A DNA stretch of 64,000 nt, taken from contig NZ_KB822608.1 of the NCBI RefSeq assembly GCF_000364625.1, forward strand, positions 1-64,000, given 5' to 3'. The translations under genes and the position numbers were made by a program. Positions 39,401 through 49,434 of this stretch are shown one piece after another. Source of the DNA: Pseudomonas thermotolerans DSM 14292. Its GTDB lineage: Bacteria; Pseudomonadota; Gammaproteobacteria; Pseudomonadales; Pseudomonadaceae. The notes under the pieces are model-generated. The model saw only the letters and a list, made by a program, of their open reading frames with translations. It was not told the origin of the DNA and did no database searches. Every line of letters begins with the position of its first letter. Positions within the stretch are counted from its first letter, which is position 1.

Positions 39401-39538
39401 GCGCGTGCTCCTCGAAGGGTGGTGATTGCCCCCGCCGGCGCCCGAAATGGGTATGCTGGACGCATGTTCGTTGCTGTCGTCCTGGCCGGCTGTCCGACCG
39501 GTCAGGGCTCCGTCGAATTCTCAGCGAGGAGTCATATT

Positions 39539-40276
39539 GTGAGCGTGAAGGCCGGCAAGCATGCCCGAGAATTGCTGCTCAAGGAATACCATGGCGTGCT
39601 CTCCACCCATTCCAAGGCCATGGCGGGCTTTCCCTTCGGCTCCGTGGTGCCCTACTGCCTGGATGCCCGGGGCTGGCCGCTGATCCTCATCAGCCGCATC
39701 GCCCAGCACACCCACAACCTGCAACGGGACCCGAAATGCTCGCTGCTGATCGGCGAGCGCGGCGCCGAGGACGTGCAGGCCGCCGGGCGCCTGACCCTGC
39801 TCGCCGAGGCCCGCCAGCTCAGCGACGCCGGGGAGATCGCCGCGGCCGCCGAGCGCTACTACCGCTACTTCCCCCAGGCCAGCGACTACCACCGCACCCA
39901 CGACTTCGACTTCTGGTGCTTGGAGCCGGTGCGCGCCCGCTTCATCGGCGGCTTCGGCGAGATCCACTGGCTGTCGGTCGGCGACCTGCTGCTCGACAAT
40001 CCCTTCGCCGGCGACACCGAGCGCGGGATGGTCGAGCACATGAACGGTGATCACGCCGAGGCCATCGCCCACTACGCCGCACTGCGCGGCCTGCCCGGGG
40101 AGCCGGCGGCGCAGATGGTCGGCATCGACAGCGAGGGCTTCCACCTGCGCATCGGTCGGGTGCTGCACTGGCTCCCTTTCCCAACACCCTGTAACAATCC
40201 CGGTGCGGTGCGCCAGGCCCTGGTTTCCCTGGCCCGCGCCTCGGTCTGGCCCGAGGCGGAGGCGCGCGGGGCTTGA
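39539..40276 (+). CDS. HugZ-family / pyridoxamine-phosphate-oxidase-like protein
   Basis: A 245-residue protein with a split-barrel flavin-reductase-like fold followed by a DUF2470-type C-terminal domain. Start: GTG at 39539, with GAGGAG at 39526-39531 spaced 7 bases; in-frame sequence further upstream is the antisense of the SDR gene. Seen: SVVPYCLDARGWPLILISRIAQHTHNL, SLLIGE, RYYRYFPQASDYHRTHDFDFWCLEPVRARFIGGFGEIHWL, then the VEHMNGDHAEAIAHYA segment at the domain junction. HugZ relatives bind haem and degrade it; whether this one does is not shown by sequence. Confidence 0.88.
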   Translation: MSVKAGKHARELLLKEYHGVLSTHSKAMAGFPFGSVVPYCLDARGWPLILISRIAQHTHNLQRDPKCSLLIGERGAEDVQAAGRLTLLAEARQLSDAGEIAAAAERYYRYFPQASDYHRTHDFDFWCLEPVRARFIGGFGEIHWLSVGDLLLDNPFAGDTERGMVEHMNGDHAEAIAHYAALRGLPGEPAAQMVGIDSEGFHLRIGRVLHWLPFPTPCNNPGAVRQALVSLARASVWPEAEARGA

Positions 40277-40341
40277 ATTAATCCCGCCGCGGCGCCACAT
40301 CTGCCACCGATGGCGGACGTTCCGCCGCAAGGAATCCTTTC

Positions 40342-40794
40342 ATGCGCGTGTTCTTCTTTCTCTTCGTCCTCTTCCCGCTGCTCGAGCTGGCGGTGCTGAT
40401 CAAGGTCGGCAGCGCCATCGGCGTGCTGCCCACGCTGCTGTTGATCATCGCCACCGCCGTGCTCGGCGGCCTGCTGCTGCGTGTCGCCGGGGTGGCTACC
40501 GCCTGGCGGGCCCAGGAGCGCCTGGCGCGCGGCGAGCTGCCGGAACAGGAGATGCTCGAGGGCCTGCTGATCGCCGTGGGCGGCGGCCTGCTGCTGTTGC
40601 CGGGCTTCGTCAGCGACCTCATCGGCCTGATCTGCCTGCTGCCGCCGAGTCGCCGCCTGCTGGCCGGCTTGCTGCGCCGCCGCGCTGAGGAGCAGGCATT
40701 GCGCCGGCGCGCCTTCGCCGACGACCTGCAGGCGCGTTCCGGGCAGAGCCGGCCGAACCTGATCGAGGGCGAGTACCAGCGTCACGACCGCTGA
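40342..40794 (+). CDS. fxsA: FxsA-family membrane protein
   Basis: Small inner-membrane protein of 150 residues, linked in E. coli to suppression of phage T7 exclusion by F plasmid; its normal role is unknown. Seen: N-terminal hydrophobic FFFLFVLFPLLELAVLIKVG, second and third hydrophobic stretches LPTLLLIIATAVLGGLLLRVAG and EGLLIAVGGGLLLLPGFVSDLIGLICLLPPSRRLLA, then a basic tail. It lies directly before groES, as in other Pseudomonas and E. coli, and has its own upstream ribosome site (GCAAGGA). Confidence 0.93.
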   Translation: MRVFFFLFVLFPLLELAVLIKVGSAIGVLPTLLLIIATAVLGGLLLRVAGVATAWRAQERLARGELPEQEMLEGLLIAVGGGLLLLPGFVSDLIGLICLLPPSRRLLAGLLRRRAEEQALRRRAFADDLQARSGQSRPNLIEGEYQRHDR

Positions 40795-40859
40795 AGGCCG
40801 CTTCCGGCGGTCTCCTCGCTGCCCATGCAGGAAATGCGCAAAGTTTTTTCAGGGCGGCC

Positions 40860-40887
40860 CTTGAAATTCTTTTTCCTGTCCCAATCT
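40860..40887 (+). promoter_or_regulatory. sigma-32 (heat-shock) promoter of groESL
   Basis: CTTGAAA (40860-40866) and CCCAATCT (40880-40887) are separated by 13 bases, an excellent match to the RpoH consensus CTTGAAA and CCCCATNT. It lies about 140 bases before groES. I found no CIRCE-type inverted repeat, so control is likely by RpoH. Confidence 0.8.
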
Positions 40888-41028
40888 AGGCAGTCACCGC
40901 AAGGTCGACGTCAGTCTTCTGCGGCCCGAACCTCCAGCGGGTCGCACCCGGCAGTGCCGGAAAACACTAAAACCGCCGGTGATAAGGTGCCGGTCGTTAA
41001 ACCACTCATTTGTTAGGAGAGATCGACA

Positions 41029-41322
41029 ATGAAGCTTCGTCCTCTGCATGACCGCGTTGTCATCCGTCGCAGCGAGGAAGAAACCAAGACCGCAGGCGGC
41101 ATCGTCCTGCCGGGCTCCGCTGCCGAGAAGCCGAATCGTGGCGAAGTGGTCGCCGTCGGCACCGGTCGCGTGCTGGACAACGGCGAAGTGCGTCCGCTGA
41201 CCGTCAAGGTCGGCGACAAGGTGGTGTTCGGTCCCTACTCGGGCAGCAACACCGTCAAGGTCGACGGCGAAGAACTGCTGGTGATGGGCGAGAACGAAAT
41301 CCTCGCCGTCATCGAAGAGTGA
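41029..41322 (+). CDS. groES: co-chaperonin GroES
   Basis: Ten-kDa lid of the GroEL folding chamber; 97 residues, normal length. Seen: [14 protein letters not shown], the mobile loop [20 protein letters not shown] near 15-35 that docks on Gro[17 protein letters not shown], and the terminal EILAVIEE. Preceded by TTAGGAGAGA. GroEL follows 45 bases later. Confidence 0.99.
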   Translation: MKLRPLHDRVVIRRSEEETKTAGGIVLPGSAAEKPNRGEVVAVGTGRVLDNGEVRPLTVKVGDKVVFGPYSGSNTVKVDGEELLVMGENEILAVIEE

Positions 41323-41355
41323 TCAACGCGAATCTCCGTTACTACCCAGAATTGA

Positions 41356-43002
<1,647 letters not shown>

Positions 43003-43028
43003 GCCGACCGGCTTCCCGCGCCGTACCG

Positions 43029-43060
43029 AAAAGCCCCGCCTCGTGCGGGGCTTTTTCTTT
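43029..43060 (+). terminator. Rho-independent terminator of groESL
   Basis: AAAAGCCCCGC (43029-43039) with GCGGGGCTTTT (43045-43055), 5-base loop, followed by TCTTT. Confidence 0.9.
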
Positions 43061-43167
43061 GTCCGTGGGAAACCCGGAGGTGAATAATTCGTCAAAGCCC
43101 GGCGGTCGGCCACCGGCATCGGTTATCGTCTGGCAGATCGGGTTCACGCCCACGAGGTGACTTGGCA

Positions 43168-43836
43168 ATGCGCATCCTGCTGGTTGAAGACAACCGCGAC
43201 ATCCTGGCCAACATGGCCGACTACCTGGAGATCAAGGGCTACAGCGTCGACTGCGCCCAGGACGGCCTGGCCGGCCTGCGCCTGGCGAGCAGCGAGCACT
43301 ACGACCTGATCGTGCTGGACATCATGCTCCCCGGCCTGGACGGCTACACCCTGTGCAGACGCCTGCGCGAGGAGGTACGGCGCGACACCCCGGTGATCAT
43401 GCTCACCGCCCGCGACCAGTTGGACGACCGCCTGGAGGGCTTCCGCTCCGGCGCCGACGACTACCTGATCAAGCCCTTCGCCCTCTCCGAGCTGGCCGCG
43501 CGCATCGAGGCAGTGCTGCGGCGCAGCCAGGGCGGCGGGCGCCGGCGCCTGCAGGTGGCGGACCTCGACTACGACCTGGACACCCTGGAGGTGACCCGCG
43601 CCGGCAGGCCGCTCAAGCTCAACCCTGTGGGTCTCAAGCTGCTTGCCGTGCTGATGCAGAAGAGTCCTCACGTGCTGCGTCGCGAGGTGCTCGAGGAGGC
43701 GCTGTGGGGCGACGACTGCCCGGACAGCGACAGCCTGCGCAGCCACATCCACCAACTGCGCCAGGTGATCGACAAGCCCTTCGACAAGCCGCTGCTGCAC
43801 ACCGTGCACGGCGTCGGCTACCGCCTTGCGGAGTGA
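43168..43836 (+). CDS. colR: response regulator ColR (OmpR family)
   Basis: DNA-binding regulator of the ColRS pair, 222 residues. Seen: receiver domain with acidic ED near residue 9, phospho-acceptor in LIVLDIMLPGLDGYT near residue 51, switch Thr in VIMLTARDQ, and Lys in YLIKPFALSELAARI; then an OmpR-type winged helix with GLKLLAVLMQKSPHVLRREVLEEALWG and VHGVGYRLA. Start ATG at 43168 follows GAGGTGA; an in-frame TTG at 43162 is less likely. In Pseudomonas ColR controls membrane and lipid A modification genes. The kinase gene begins 6 bases later. Confidence 0.94.
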   Translation: MRILLVEDNRDILANMADYLEIKGYSVDCAQDGLAGLRLASSEHYDLIVLDIMLPGLDGYTLCRRLREEVRRDTPVIMLTARDQLDDRLEGFRSGADDYLIKPFALSELAARIEAVLRRSQGGGRRRLQVADLDYDLDTLEVTRAGRPLKLNPVGLKLLAVLMQKSPHVLRREVLEEALWGDDCPDSDSLRSHIHQLRQVIDKPFDKPLLHTVHGVGYRLAE

Positions 43837-43842
43837 CGGCGG

Positions 43843-45123
43843 ATGGAGTTTCGCCAGAACCTTTCGCAGCGTATCGTCATCGCCTTCGTGCTGATGAGCA
43901 CCCTGGTGGCCGGCACCTTCGCCATGGGCATCGTCAAGACCGTGCACTTCGTCGAGGAGCGCCTGCTCTCCGCCGAGCTGGGCGGCGACCTCGACCGTCT
44001 GCTGAAGATGGAGAGCATGGACGACTGGCGCCTGCGCCCGGAGCCGGAGCAGCTCTTTCACTTCTCCGGCGGCTACGGCGACTTCGCCCTGCCGGACGAC
44101 CTCAAGGACCTGGAGCCAGGCTTCCACGAGGTGTTCCGTGACGACCAGGCTTTTCACGCGTTTGTGCGCATCGTCGACGGCCGTCGCTACGTGTTGCTGC
44201 AGGACCAGAACGAATACGAGAAGCGCGAGCAGATTCTCTTCGCGGTGGTTTGGGGCGGTTTCCTGTTCAGCATCGCCCTGGCCCTGCTGCTCGGCCGGCT
44301 GCTCGCCCGCAAGGTGATCGAGCCGGTGGTGCGTCTGTCTCGCCAGGTACGCCACCCGGACCAACTGCTGCCCCTGGCGCCGCCGCTGGCGCCGGACTAC
44401 GCCGCCGACGAGGTAGGCCAGCTGGCGGCGGCCTTCGACGCCACCCTCGGCCTGCTGCGCCAGGCCCTGAACCGCGAGCGGATGTTCACCAGCGACGTCA
44501 GCCACGAGTTGCGCACTCCGCTGATGGTGCTGGCCAGCTCCAGCGAGCTGCTCCTCGAGAACCCCCTGCTGGAGCCTCGGGCGCGCAAGCAGGTGCTGCG
44601 CATCGCCCGTGCCACCCAGGAGATGCGCGAGCTGGTGCAGACCTTCCTGACCCTGGCGCGCGCCGAGCAGGGCCAGGGCGTGCAGCCGGAGGTGGAGGTT
44701 CGCAGTATCGCCGACGAACTGGTCGAGCAGTGGCGCGAACCCATCGAGAGCAAGGGGCTGATCCTGGAATACCGACCCGAGGCGCAGCTGTGTGGGCCCT
44801 TCAATCCGACCCTGCTACGCACCGTGATGGGCAACCTGCTGCGCAACGCCTGGCACTATACCGAGCAGGGCCACGTGCGCCTGCTGCTGCAGGAGGACGG
44901 TTTCGTGGTCGAGGACAGCGGGGTGGGGATCCCCGAGCATGAGCGCGAGGCGATGTTCCAGCCCTTCGTGCGCGGCGGCAAGCAGCGTGGCGACGGCCTG
45001 GGGCTCGGCCTGTCGCTGGTACAGCGGATCTGCGCGGCGCAAGGCTGGATGGTGCAGCTCTCCGCGGTCGAGCCGAGCGGCTGCCGCTTCCGCGTCGTGT
45101 TGCGTCCGGGCGCAGCCGGCTGA
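43843..45123 (+). CDS. colS: sensor histidine kinase ColS
   Basis: Inner-membrane kinase of 426 residues. Seen: first helix at about 10-31, periplasmic domain of roughly 95 residues, second helix near 132-155, HAMP-like linker, H-box FTSDVSHELRTPLMVLASS, N-box GNLLRNAWHYT, and G-box GLGLGLSLVQRI. H35, E38, E126 and E129 are present; in P. putida ColS residues at these positions were reported to bind zinc and iron in the periplasm, so a metal-excess sensor role is well supported. It ends just before a region with an inverted repeat. Confidence 0.94.
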   Translation: MEFRQNLSQRIVIAFVLMSTLVAGTFAMGIVKTVHFVEERLLSAELGGDLDRLLKMESMDDWRLRPEPEQLFHFSGGYGDFALPDDLKDLEPGFHEVFRDDQAFHAFVRIVDGRRYVLLQDQNEYEKREQILFAVVWGGFLFSIALALLLGRLLARKVIEPVVRLSRQVRHPDQLLPLAPPLAPDYAADEVGQLAAAFDATLGLLRQALNRERMFTSDVSHELRTPLMVLASSSELLLENPLLEPRARKQVLRIARATQEMRELVQTFLTLARAEQGQGVQPEVEVRSIADELVEQWREPIESKGLILEYRPEAQLCGPFNPTLLRTVMGNLLRNAWHYTEQGHVRLLLQEDGFVVEDSGVGIPEHEREAMFQPFVRGGKQRGDGLGLGLSLVQRICAAQGWMVQLSAVEPSGCRFRVVLRPGAAG

Positions 45124-45174
45124 GCCGGCCGCTCGTCGCAAAAGCCTCCGGAAGGCTCGGGCTGAACTAGTTTG

Positions 45175-45220
45175 GCCTCATGCCCTCTTGCGGCCTCATC
45201 AATGAGTTATGGCATGAGGC
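45175..45220. repeat. nested inverted repeat after colS
   Basis: GCCTCATGCC (45175-45184) is repeated inverted as GGCATGAGGC (45211-45220), perfect 10-base arms. Inside lies a smaller hairpin CTCAT/ATGAG around 45196-45206 (short spacer). The structure overlaps the start of a short reading frame. Confidence 0.65.
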
Positions 45221-45321
45221 TAGAAATCGCCCGAGGTTTGTTCCTCGTCGGAGCGTTGGGTATCGCCTCCCTGGCAGCGGACATCTGGCACGAGCCCGGC
45301 CACAGCGCTGACTCGTTGTAA
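45202..45321 (+). CDS. candidate 39-residue single-helix membrane peptide
   Basis: A short frame starting at ATG 45202 (or ATG 45214) encodes MSYGMRLEIARGLFLVG then a hydrophobic stretch to about residue 25, ending WHEPGHSADSL. One membrane helix with a short polar His-containing tail. Ribosome sites are weak and the start is inside the inverted repeat at 45175-45220, so translation, if real, could depend on that structure. It is not recognised as any family; it could equally be chance. Confidence 0.3.
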   Translation: MSYGMRLEIARGLFLVGALGIASLAADIWHEPGHSADSL

Positions 45322-45338
45322 ACCGCCAGGGACGGCCC

Positions 45339-46055
45339 TCAGGGCATCTGCACCTCGATGATCCCGTCGGCATTCACCGTGACCTCGCTGCTGCCGCCCT
45401 CGATCTGCAGGGCCTCGCCCTTGGCCATCGACATGCCCACCGGCGCGGCGTCCATGCGCTGTACGGGCAGGGGCTGGAAGCCGCCGCTGTTGAGGCTCAG
45501 GCTGACCAGTCTGTAGCCGGTGCCGCCGAGGGCCTCGGTGGCCAGCTGGGCACGTTCGCGGAAGGCGGCTACGGCGTCCTTGAGCAGGCGGTCTTCGCTC
45601 TGCTTGCGGGTGGGATTGGAGATGGAGAAGTTCATGCCGCCCATCTTCAGCTCGCCGAGCAGGTCGGCGGTGAGCTGGGAGAGCGCGGCGAAGTCCTGGC
45701 TCTCCAGGCGCAGTTCGGCGCGCTCGCGCCAGGCGGTGATCTGCTGGCCGTCCTTGTCGTACACCGGGTAGCTGTGTCGGCTGCCGAGCTGCACGGTGAC
45801 CTTCTGTACCTGGCGGGCCTTCTTCAGGGCGGCATTCAGCGCGGCGGTGGTCTGTGCCGCGAGCTGTGCCGGGTCGCTTTGCTGGGCCTCGTGGTAGAGG
45901 GTGACGTGCATCAGGTCGTGGGCCACGTCCTGGCTGACTTCGGCACGCAGGGCCACCTGGTTGTAGCGGGGCGCCTCATCGGCGTGCAGCGGCAGACTGG
46001 CGAAGCTGGCGGTACAGAGGGCGAGGGCGGCGGCGATGCGGTTGCGCAGGTGCAT
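45339..46055 (-). CDS. SIMPL (DUF541) domain periplasmic protein
   Basis: A 238-residue exported protein: signal peptide MHLRNRIAAALALCTASFASLPLHADE (cleavage about residue 25), then a SIMPL domain, recognised from VALRAEVSQDVAHDLMHVTLYHEAQ, LNAALKKARQVQKVTVQLGSRHSYPVYD, GWRERAELRLESQDFAALSQL-like strands and FSISNPTRKQSEDRLLKDAVAAFRERAQLATEALG. Members are periplasmic proteins linked to envelope stress or oxidative protection, of unclear biochemistry. It is divergent from roxS; the same neighbours occur in P. aeruginosa. Confidence 0.88.
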   Translation of the reverse strand: MHLRNRIAAALALCTASFASLPLHADEAPRYNQVALRAEVSQDVAHDLMHVTLYHEAQQSDPAQLAAQTTAALNAALKKARQVQKVTVQLGSRHSYPVYDKDGQQITAWRERAELRLESQDFAALSQLTADLLGELKMGGMNFSISNPTRKQSEDRLLKDAVAAFRERAQLATEALGGTGYRLVSLSLNSGGFQPLPVQRMDAAPVGMSMAKGEALQIEGGSSEVTVNADGIIEVQMP

Positions 46056-46255
46056 GGAAAACTCCTTTTCTGGCGGGATTGCCCGAGCTTAGACGAAGCC
46101 ATGTGACTCTTCGGGTCAACCGATGTTCCCCGTTCGTCCGCCGCACCCGGTGCGCGGAGTAGACGATTTCGGGAATTTTGCCTGCGGTGCTTTGCCGCAG
46201 CGGGGCGGTTCCTGGACGGACGGTTGGTTATACTCGGGCGAACCTAGGAGACCCT

Positions 46256-47503
46256 ATGCTCGAACCTGCGCAACTGTTGTCCGCCAGCAACCAGAACCTC
46301 TGGCGGTTGACGCTGATCCGCATTCTGGTCCTCGCCGCCCAGGCCGGCTCGGTGGGTTTCGCCTACCTGTCCGGGCTGCTGCCGCTGCCCTGGCTGCCGC
46401 TATCCATCACCCTGGCGGTGTCGGCGATCCTCTGCGTGCTTACCGCCCTGCGCCTGCGCGGGCCGTGGCCGGTCACCGAGCTGGAGTACGCATCCCAGCT
46501 GGCCTGCGACCTGATCATCCACAGCGTGCTGCTGTACTACTCGGGCGGCTCCACCAACCCCTTCGTGTCCTACTACCTGGTGCCGCTGACCATCGCCGCG
46601 GCGACCCTGCCCGGGGTCTACACCCTGCTGCTCGCCGGCCTGGCGCTGGCTGCCTACACCCTGCTGCTGGCCTGGTACCATCCCTTCGAGTTGATGCTCA
46701 TCGAGCGCGAGAAGCTGCTGATCTACGGCATGTGGCTGAGCTTCGCCCTGGCCGCCGGGCTGATCACCTTCTTCGTCGCGCGCATGGCAGAGGAACTGCG
46801 CCGCCAGGAGGAGGCCCGGGCGCGGCGCCGTGAGGAGGACCTGCGCGACCAACAACTGCTCGCCGTAGCCACCCAGGCCGCCGGTGCCGCCCACGAGCTG
46901 GGCACCCCGCTGGCGACCATGAGCGTGCTGATCAAGGAGCTGCGCCGCGAGCACGCCGATCCGCTGCTGCAGGAGGACCTGGCGCTGCTCCAGGAGCAGG
47001 TGCAGCTGTGCAAGGACAGTCTGCAGCAGCTGGTGCGCGCCGCCGAGGCCGACCGCCTGCAGGCGACGGTGGAGCAGAGCGCGGTGAGCTGGCTGGAAAG
47101 CACCCTGAACCGCTGGCACCTGATGCGCCCCGAGGCCACCTACCGCTACCAGTGCCTGGGCAGTGGCGCGGTGCCGCGCCTGGCCACTCCGGCGGACCTC
47201 ACCCAGGCATTGCTCAACCTGCTCAACAACGCCGCCGATGCCTGCCCGGACAACCTCGACATCCGGCTCGACTGGGATGATCAGGCGCTGCTGTTGCGCA
47301 TCCGCGACCACGGCGTCGGCGTGCCCCTGGCGATCGCCGAGCAGCTCGGCAAGCCGTTCATCACCACCAAGGGCGGCAAGGGCTTCGGCCTCGGCCTGTT
47401 CCTCAGCCAGGCCAGCGTGACGCGGGCCGGCGGGTCGGTGAAGTTGTACAACCACGAAGAGGGTGGCACGCTCACCGAGCTGCGTCTGCCCCGTCTGCCT
47501 TGA
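46256..47503 (+). CDS. roxS: redox sensor histidine kinase RoxS (RegB/PrrB/ActS family)
   Basis: Inner-membrane kinase of 415 residues with about six N-terminal helices. Seen: quinone-interaction heptad GGSTNPF at residues 97-103; H-box AAGAAHELGTPLATMSVLIKEL; C252 in a EQVQLCKDSL context equivalent to the redox-active Cys of RegB; N-box LLNLLNNAADAC; and G-box KGFGLGLFLSQASV. In Pseudomonas RoxSR adjusts terminal oxidases, including the cyanide-insensitive oxidase, to respiratory state. Start ATG follows TAGGAG (46245-46250). TATACT at 46229-46234 is a possible -10 but would leave a very short leader. Confidence 0.95.
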   Translation: MLEPAQLLSASNQNLWRLTLIRILVLAAQAGSVGFAYLSGLLPLPWLPLSITLAVSAILCVLTALRLRGPWPVTELEYASQLACDLIIHSVLLYYSGGSTNPFVSYYLVPLTIAAATLPGVYTLLLAGLALAAYTLLLAWYHPFELMLIEREKLLIYGMWLSFALAAGLITFFVARMAEELRRQEEARARRREEDLRDQQLLAVATQAAGAAHELGTPLATMSVLIKELRREHADPLLQEDLALLQEQVQLCKDSLQQLVRAAEADRLQATVEQSAVSWLESTLNRWHLMRPEATYRYQCLGSGAVPRLATPADLTQALLNLLNNAADACPDNLDIRLDWDDQALLLRIRDHGVGVPLAIAEQLGKPFITTKGGKGFGLGLFLSQASVTRAGGSVKLYNHEEGGTLTELRLPRLP

Positions 47504-47513
47504 GGAAATACGC

Positions 47514-48077
47514 ATGAGCGACGAAAGCAACCTGCACGAAGGCGAAGAGCAGCCCCATCTGCTGCTGGTCGACGACGACCCTACCTTCACCCGGGTGATG
47601 GCGCGGGCGATGACCAGCCGCGGCCTGCGCGTGTCGATCGCCAGTTCCGCCGAGGAGGGGCTGGCGCTCGCCGAGCAGGACGTGCCCGACTACGCGGTGC
47701 TCGACCTGAAGATGGAGGGCGACTCCGGCCTGGTCCTGCTGCCCAAGCTGCTGGCCCTGGACCCGGAGATGCGCGTGGTGATCCTCACCGGCTACTCGAG
47801 CATTGCCACCGCCGTGGAAGCCATCAAGCGCGGCGCCGCCAACTACCTGTGCAAGCCTGCCGACGCCGATGACGTGCTGACCGCTCTGGTCTCCGAGCAC
47901 GTGGACATCGAGAAGCTGGTGCCGGAAAACCCCATGTCGGTGGATCGCCTGCAGTGGGAGCACATCCAGCGCGTGCTCGCCGAGCACAACGGCAACATCT
48001 CCGCCACCGCACGGGCTCTGGGCATGCACAGGCGTACCCTGCAGCGCAAGCTGCAGAAGCGTCCGGTGCGCCGCTGA
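47514..48077 (+). CDS. roxR: response regulator RoxR (RegA/PrrA/ActR family)
   Basis: Partner of RoxS, 187 residues. Seen: receiver domain with LLVDDDPTFTRVMARAM, phospho-Asp in YAVLDLKMEGDSGL near residue 64, Thr in VVILTGYSSIATAVEAI and NYLCKPADADD; a proline-containing linker; and a Fis-type helix-turn-helix, HNGNISATARALGMHRRTLQRKL, as in RegA. Start ATG follows TGAGGA. Ten bases separate it from roxS, so they share a transcript. Confidence 0.95.
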   Translation: MSDESNLHEGEEQPHLLLVDDDPTFTRVMARAMTSRGLRVSIASSAEEGLALAEQDVPDYAVLDLKMEGDSGLVLLPKLLALDPEMRVVILTGYSSIATAVEAIKRGAANYLCKPADADDVLTALVSEHVDIEKLVPENPMSVDRLQWEHIQRVLAEHNGNISATARALGMHRRTLQRKLQKRPVRR

Positions 48078-48227
48078 GCTTCCAGCCCGGACTCCCCGGG
48101 CGATCCCCGCTGAACCGCCGGGCGTGCCGTCCCGGCGGCGCCAGCCTCCGCTCTTGAGCGGCCGTGACGCTGCGGGCTCGGGCCGGCCTGCTATCATCGG
48201 CGGCTTCCATCCTCGTAGTGCCCAGCC

Positions 48228-49169
48228 ATGCTTGCCCTCATTTCCGAGATCCTCGCCATCACCGCGCCGGTGTTCGCCATGCTGTGCCTCGGCATGCTGC
48301 TGCGTCATCTGAGGCAGATCGACGCCGCCTTCATAGGCACCGCCTCGGCCCTGGTGTTCAACGTCAGCATGCCGGTGATGCTGTTCCTCGCCATCCTCCA
48401 TGCCGACCTGCGCACCTCCCTGCAGCCGGCGCTGCTCGGCTACTTCGTGCTGGCCACGCTGGCCGGCTTCCTGCTCGCCTGGGGCTGGGCGATCCTCCGC
48501 GTGCCGCGCGCCGACCGCGGGGTTTACGTGCAGGGCGCGTTCCGTGGCAACAACGGGATCATCGGCCTGGCCCTGGCGGCCAGTCTGTACGGCGACTACG
48601 GCCTGTCCCTGGGCGGGGTGCTGGGCGGGGTGATGATCGTCACCTACAACAGCCTGGCGGTGCTGATCCTCGAGTACTACAACCCGGCCGGCAGGGTGGG
48701 GCTCTGGAGCCTGCTCGGGGGCATCCTGCGCAACCCGCTGATCCTTGGCGTGCTGGCGGCCTTTCCGTTCGCCTACTGGCAGATCTGCCTGCCGGCCTGG
48801 CTGACCACCTCGGGCGAGTACCTGGCGCAACTGACCCTGCCGCTGGCGCTGATCTGCATCGGCGGCAGCCTGTCGCTAGCCTCGCTGCGCGCCAGCAGCG
48901 GCCTGACGCTCAGCGCCAGCCTGATGAAACTGGTCTGGCTGCCGCTGCTCGGCACCCTCGGCGCCTTCGCCTGCGGCTTCCGCGGCGCCGAGCTGGGCAT
49001 CCTGTTCCTCTATTTCGCCAGCCCCACCGCGGCGGCCAGCTTCGTGATGGCCAGGGCGGCCGGCGCCAATGCCGAGCTGGCGGCGGCGATCATCGTGCTG
49101 ACCACCCTGGGCGCGGCGCTGACCACCAACCTTGGCCTCTTCGTCCTGCAGTGGGGCGGCTGGATCTAG
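48228..49169 (+). CDS. AEC-family transporter (auxin efflux carrier-like)
   Basis: Inner-membrane carrier of 313 residues with ten predicted helices in two five-helix halves. Seen: PVFAMLCLGMLLRHLRQID, FNVSMPVMLFLAIL, FRGNNGIIGLALAASLYG with the conserved NNG motif near residue 105, GGILRNPLILGVLAAFP, TLPLALICIGGSLSL and a final TLGAALTTNLGLFVLQ. Bacterial members export organic acids such as malate or malonate; the substrate is not known. Nothing in the neighbours suggests one. Confidence 0.88.
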   Translation: MLALISEILAITAPVFAMLCLGMLLRHLRQIDAAFIGTASALVFNVSMPVMLFLAILHADLRTSLQPALLGYFVLATLAGFLLAWGWAILRVPRADRGVYVQGAFRGNNGIIGLALAASLYGDYGLSLGGVLGGVMIVTYNSLAVLILEYYNPAGRVGLWSLLGGILRNPLILGVLAAFPFAYWQICLPAWLTTSGEYLAQLTLPLALICIGGSLSLASLRASSGLTLSASLMKLVWLPLLGTLGAFACGFRGAELGILFLYFASPTAAASFVMARAAGANAELAAAIIVLTTLGAALTTNLGLFVLQWGGWI

Positions 49170-49434
49170 CCCGTGCGGCAAAGTGTCCCGGCGAGGTGCG
49201 AATCGTCGGAAAGGGGTTCGATGGCGCGCGCTCAGCCAGTAGACTCCGCGCCGGCGCCGGGCGGGACCGCCTCGGCAAGGCTCAAGCACGCCGTTTTGCG
49301 GCCTGGGCCGCAGTCTGGGGAAAAAGTTCGCGGGATGTCCGCGACTGGTCACTGGCCCGCAGAACTGTCGCGCGGGGCGTGGCAGAGTCCACCTCCGCTG
49401 AACAGGTCAGGCAACAGACCCAAGGGTATCGAGT

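Noticed and set aside
38588..39538. N-terminal extension of the HugZ-like protein
   Set aside because: Antisense of the SDR gene; a GTG with good Shine-Dalgarno spacing at 39539 starts the conserved part.
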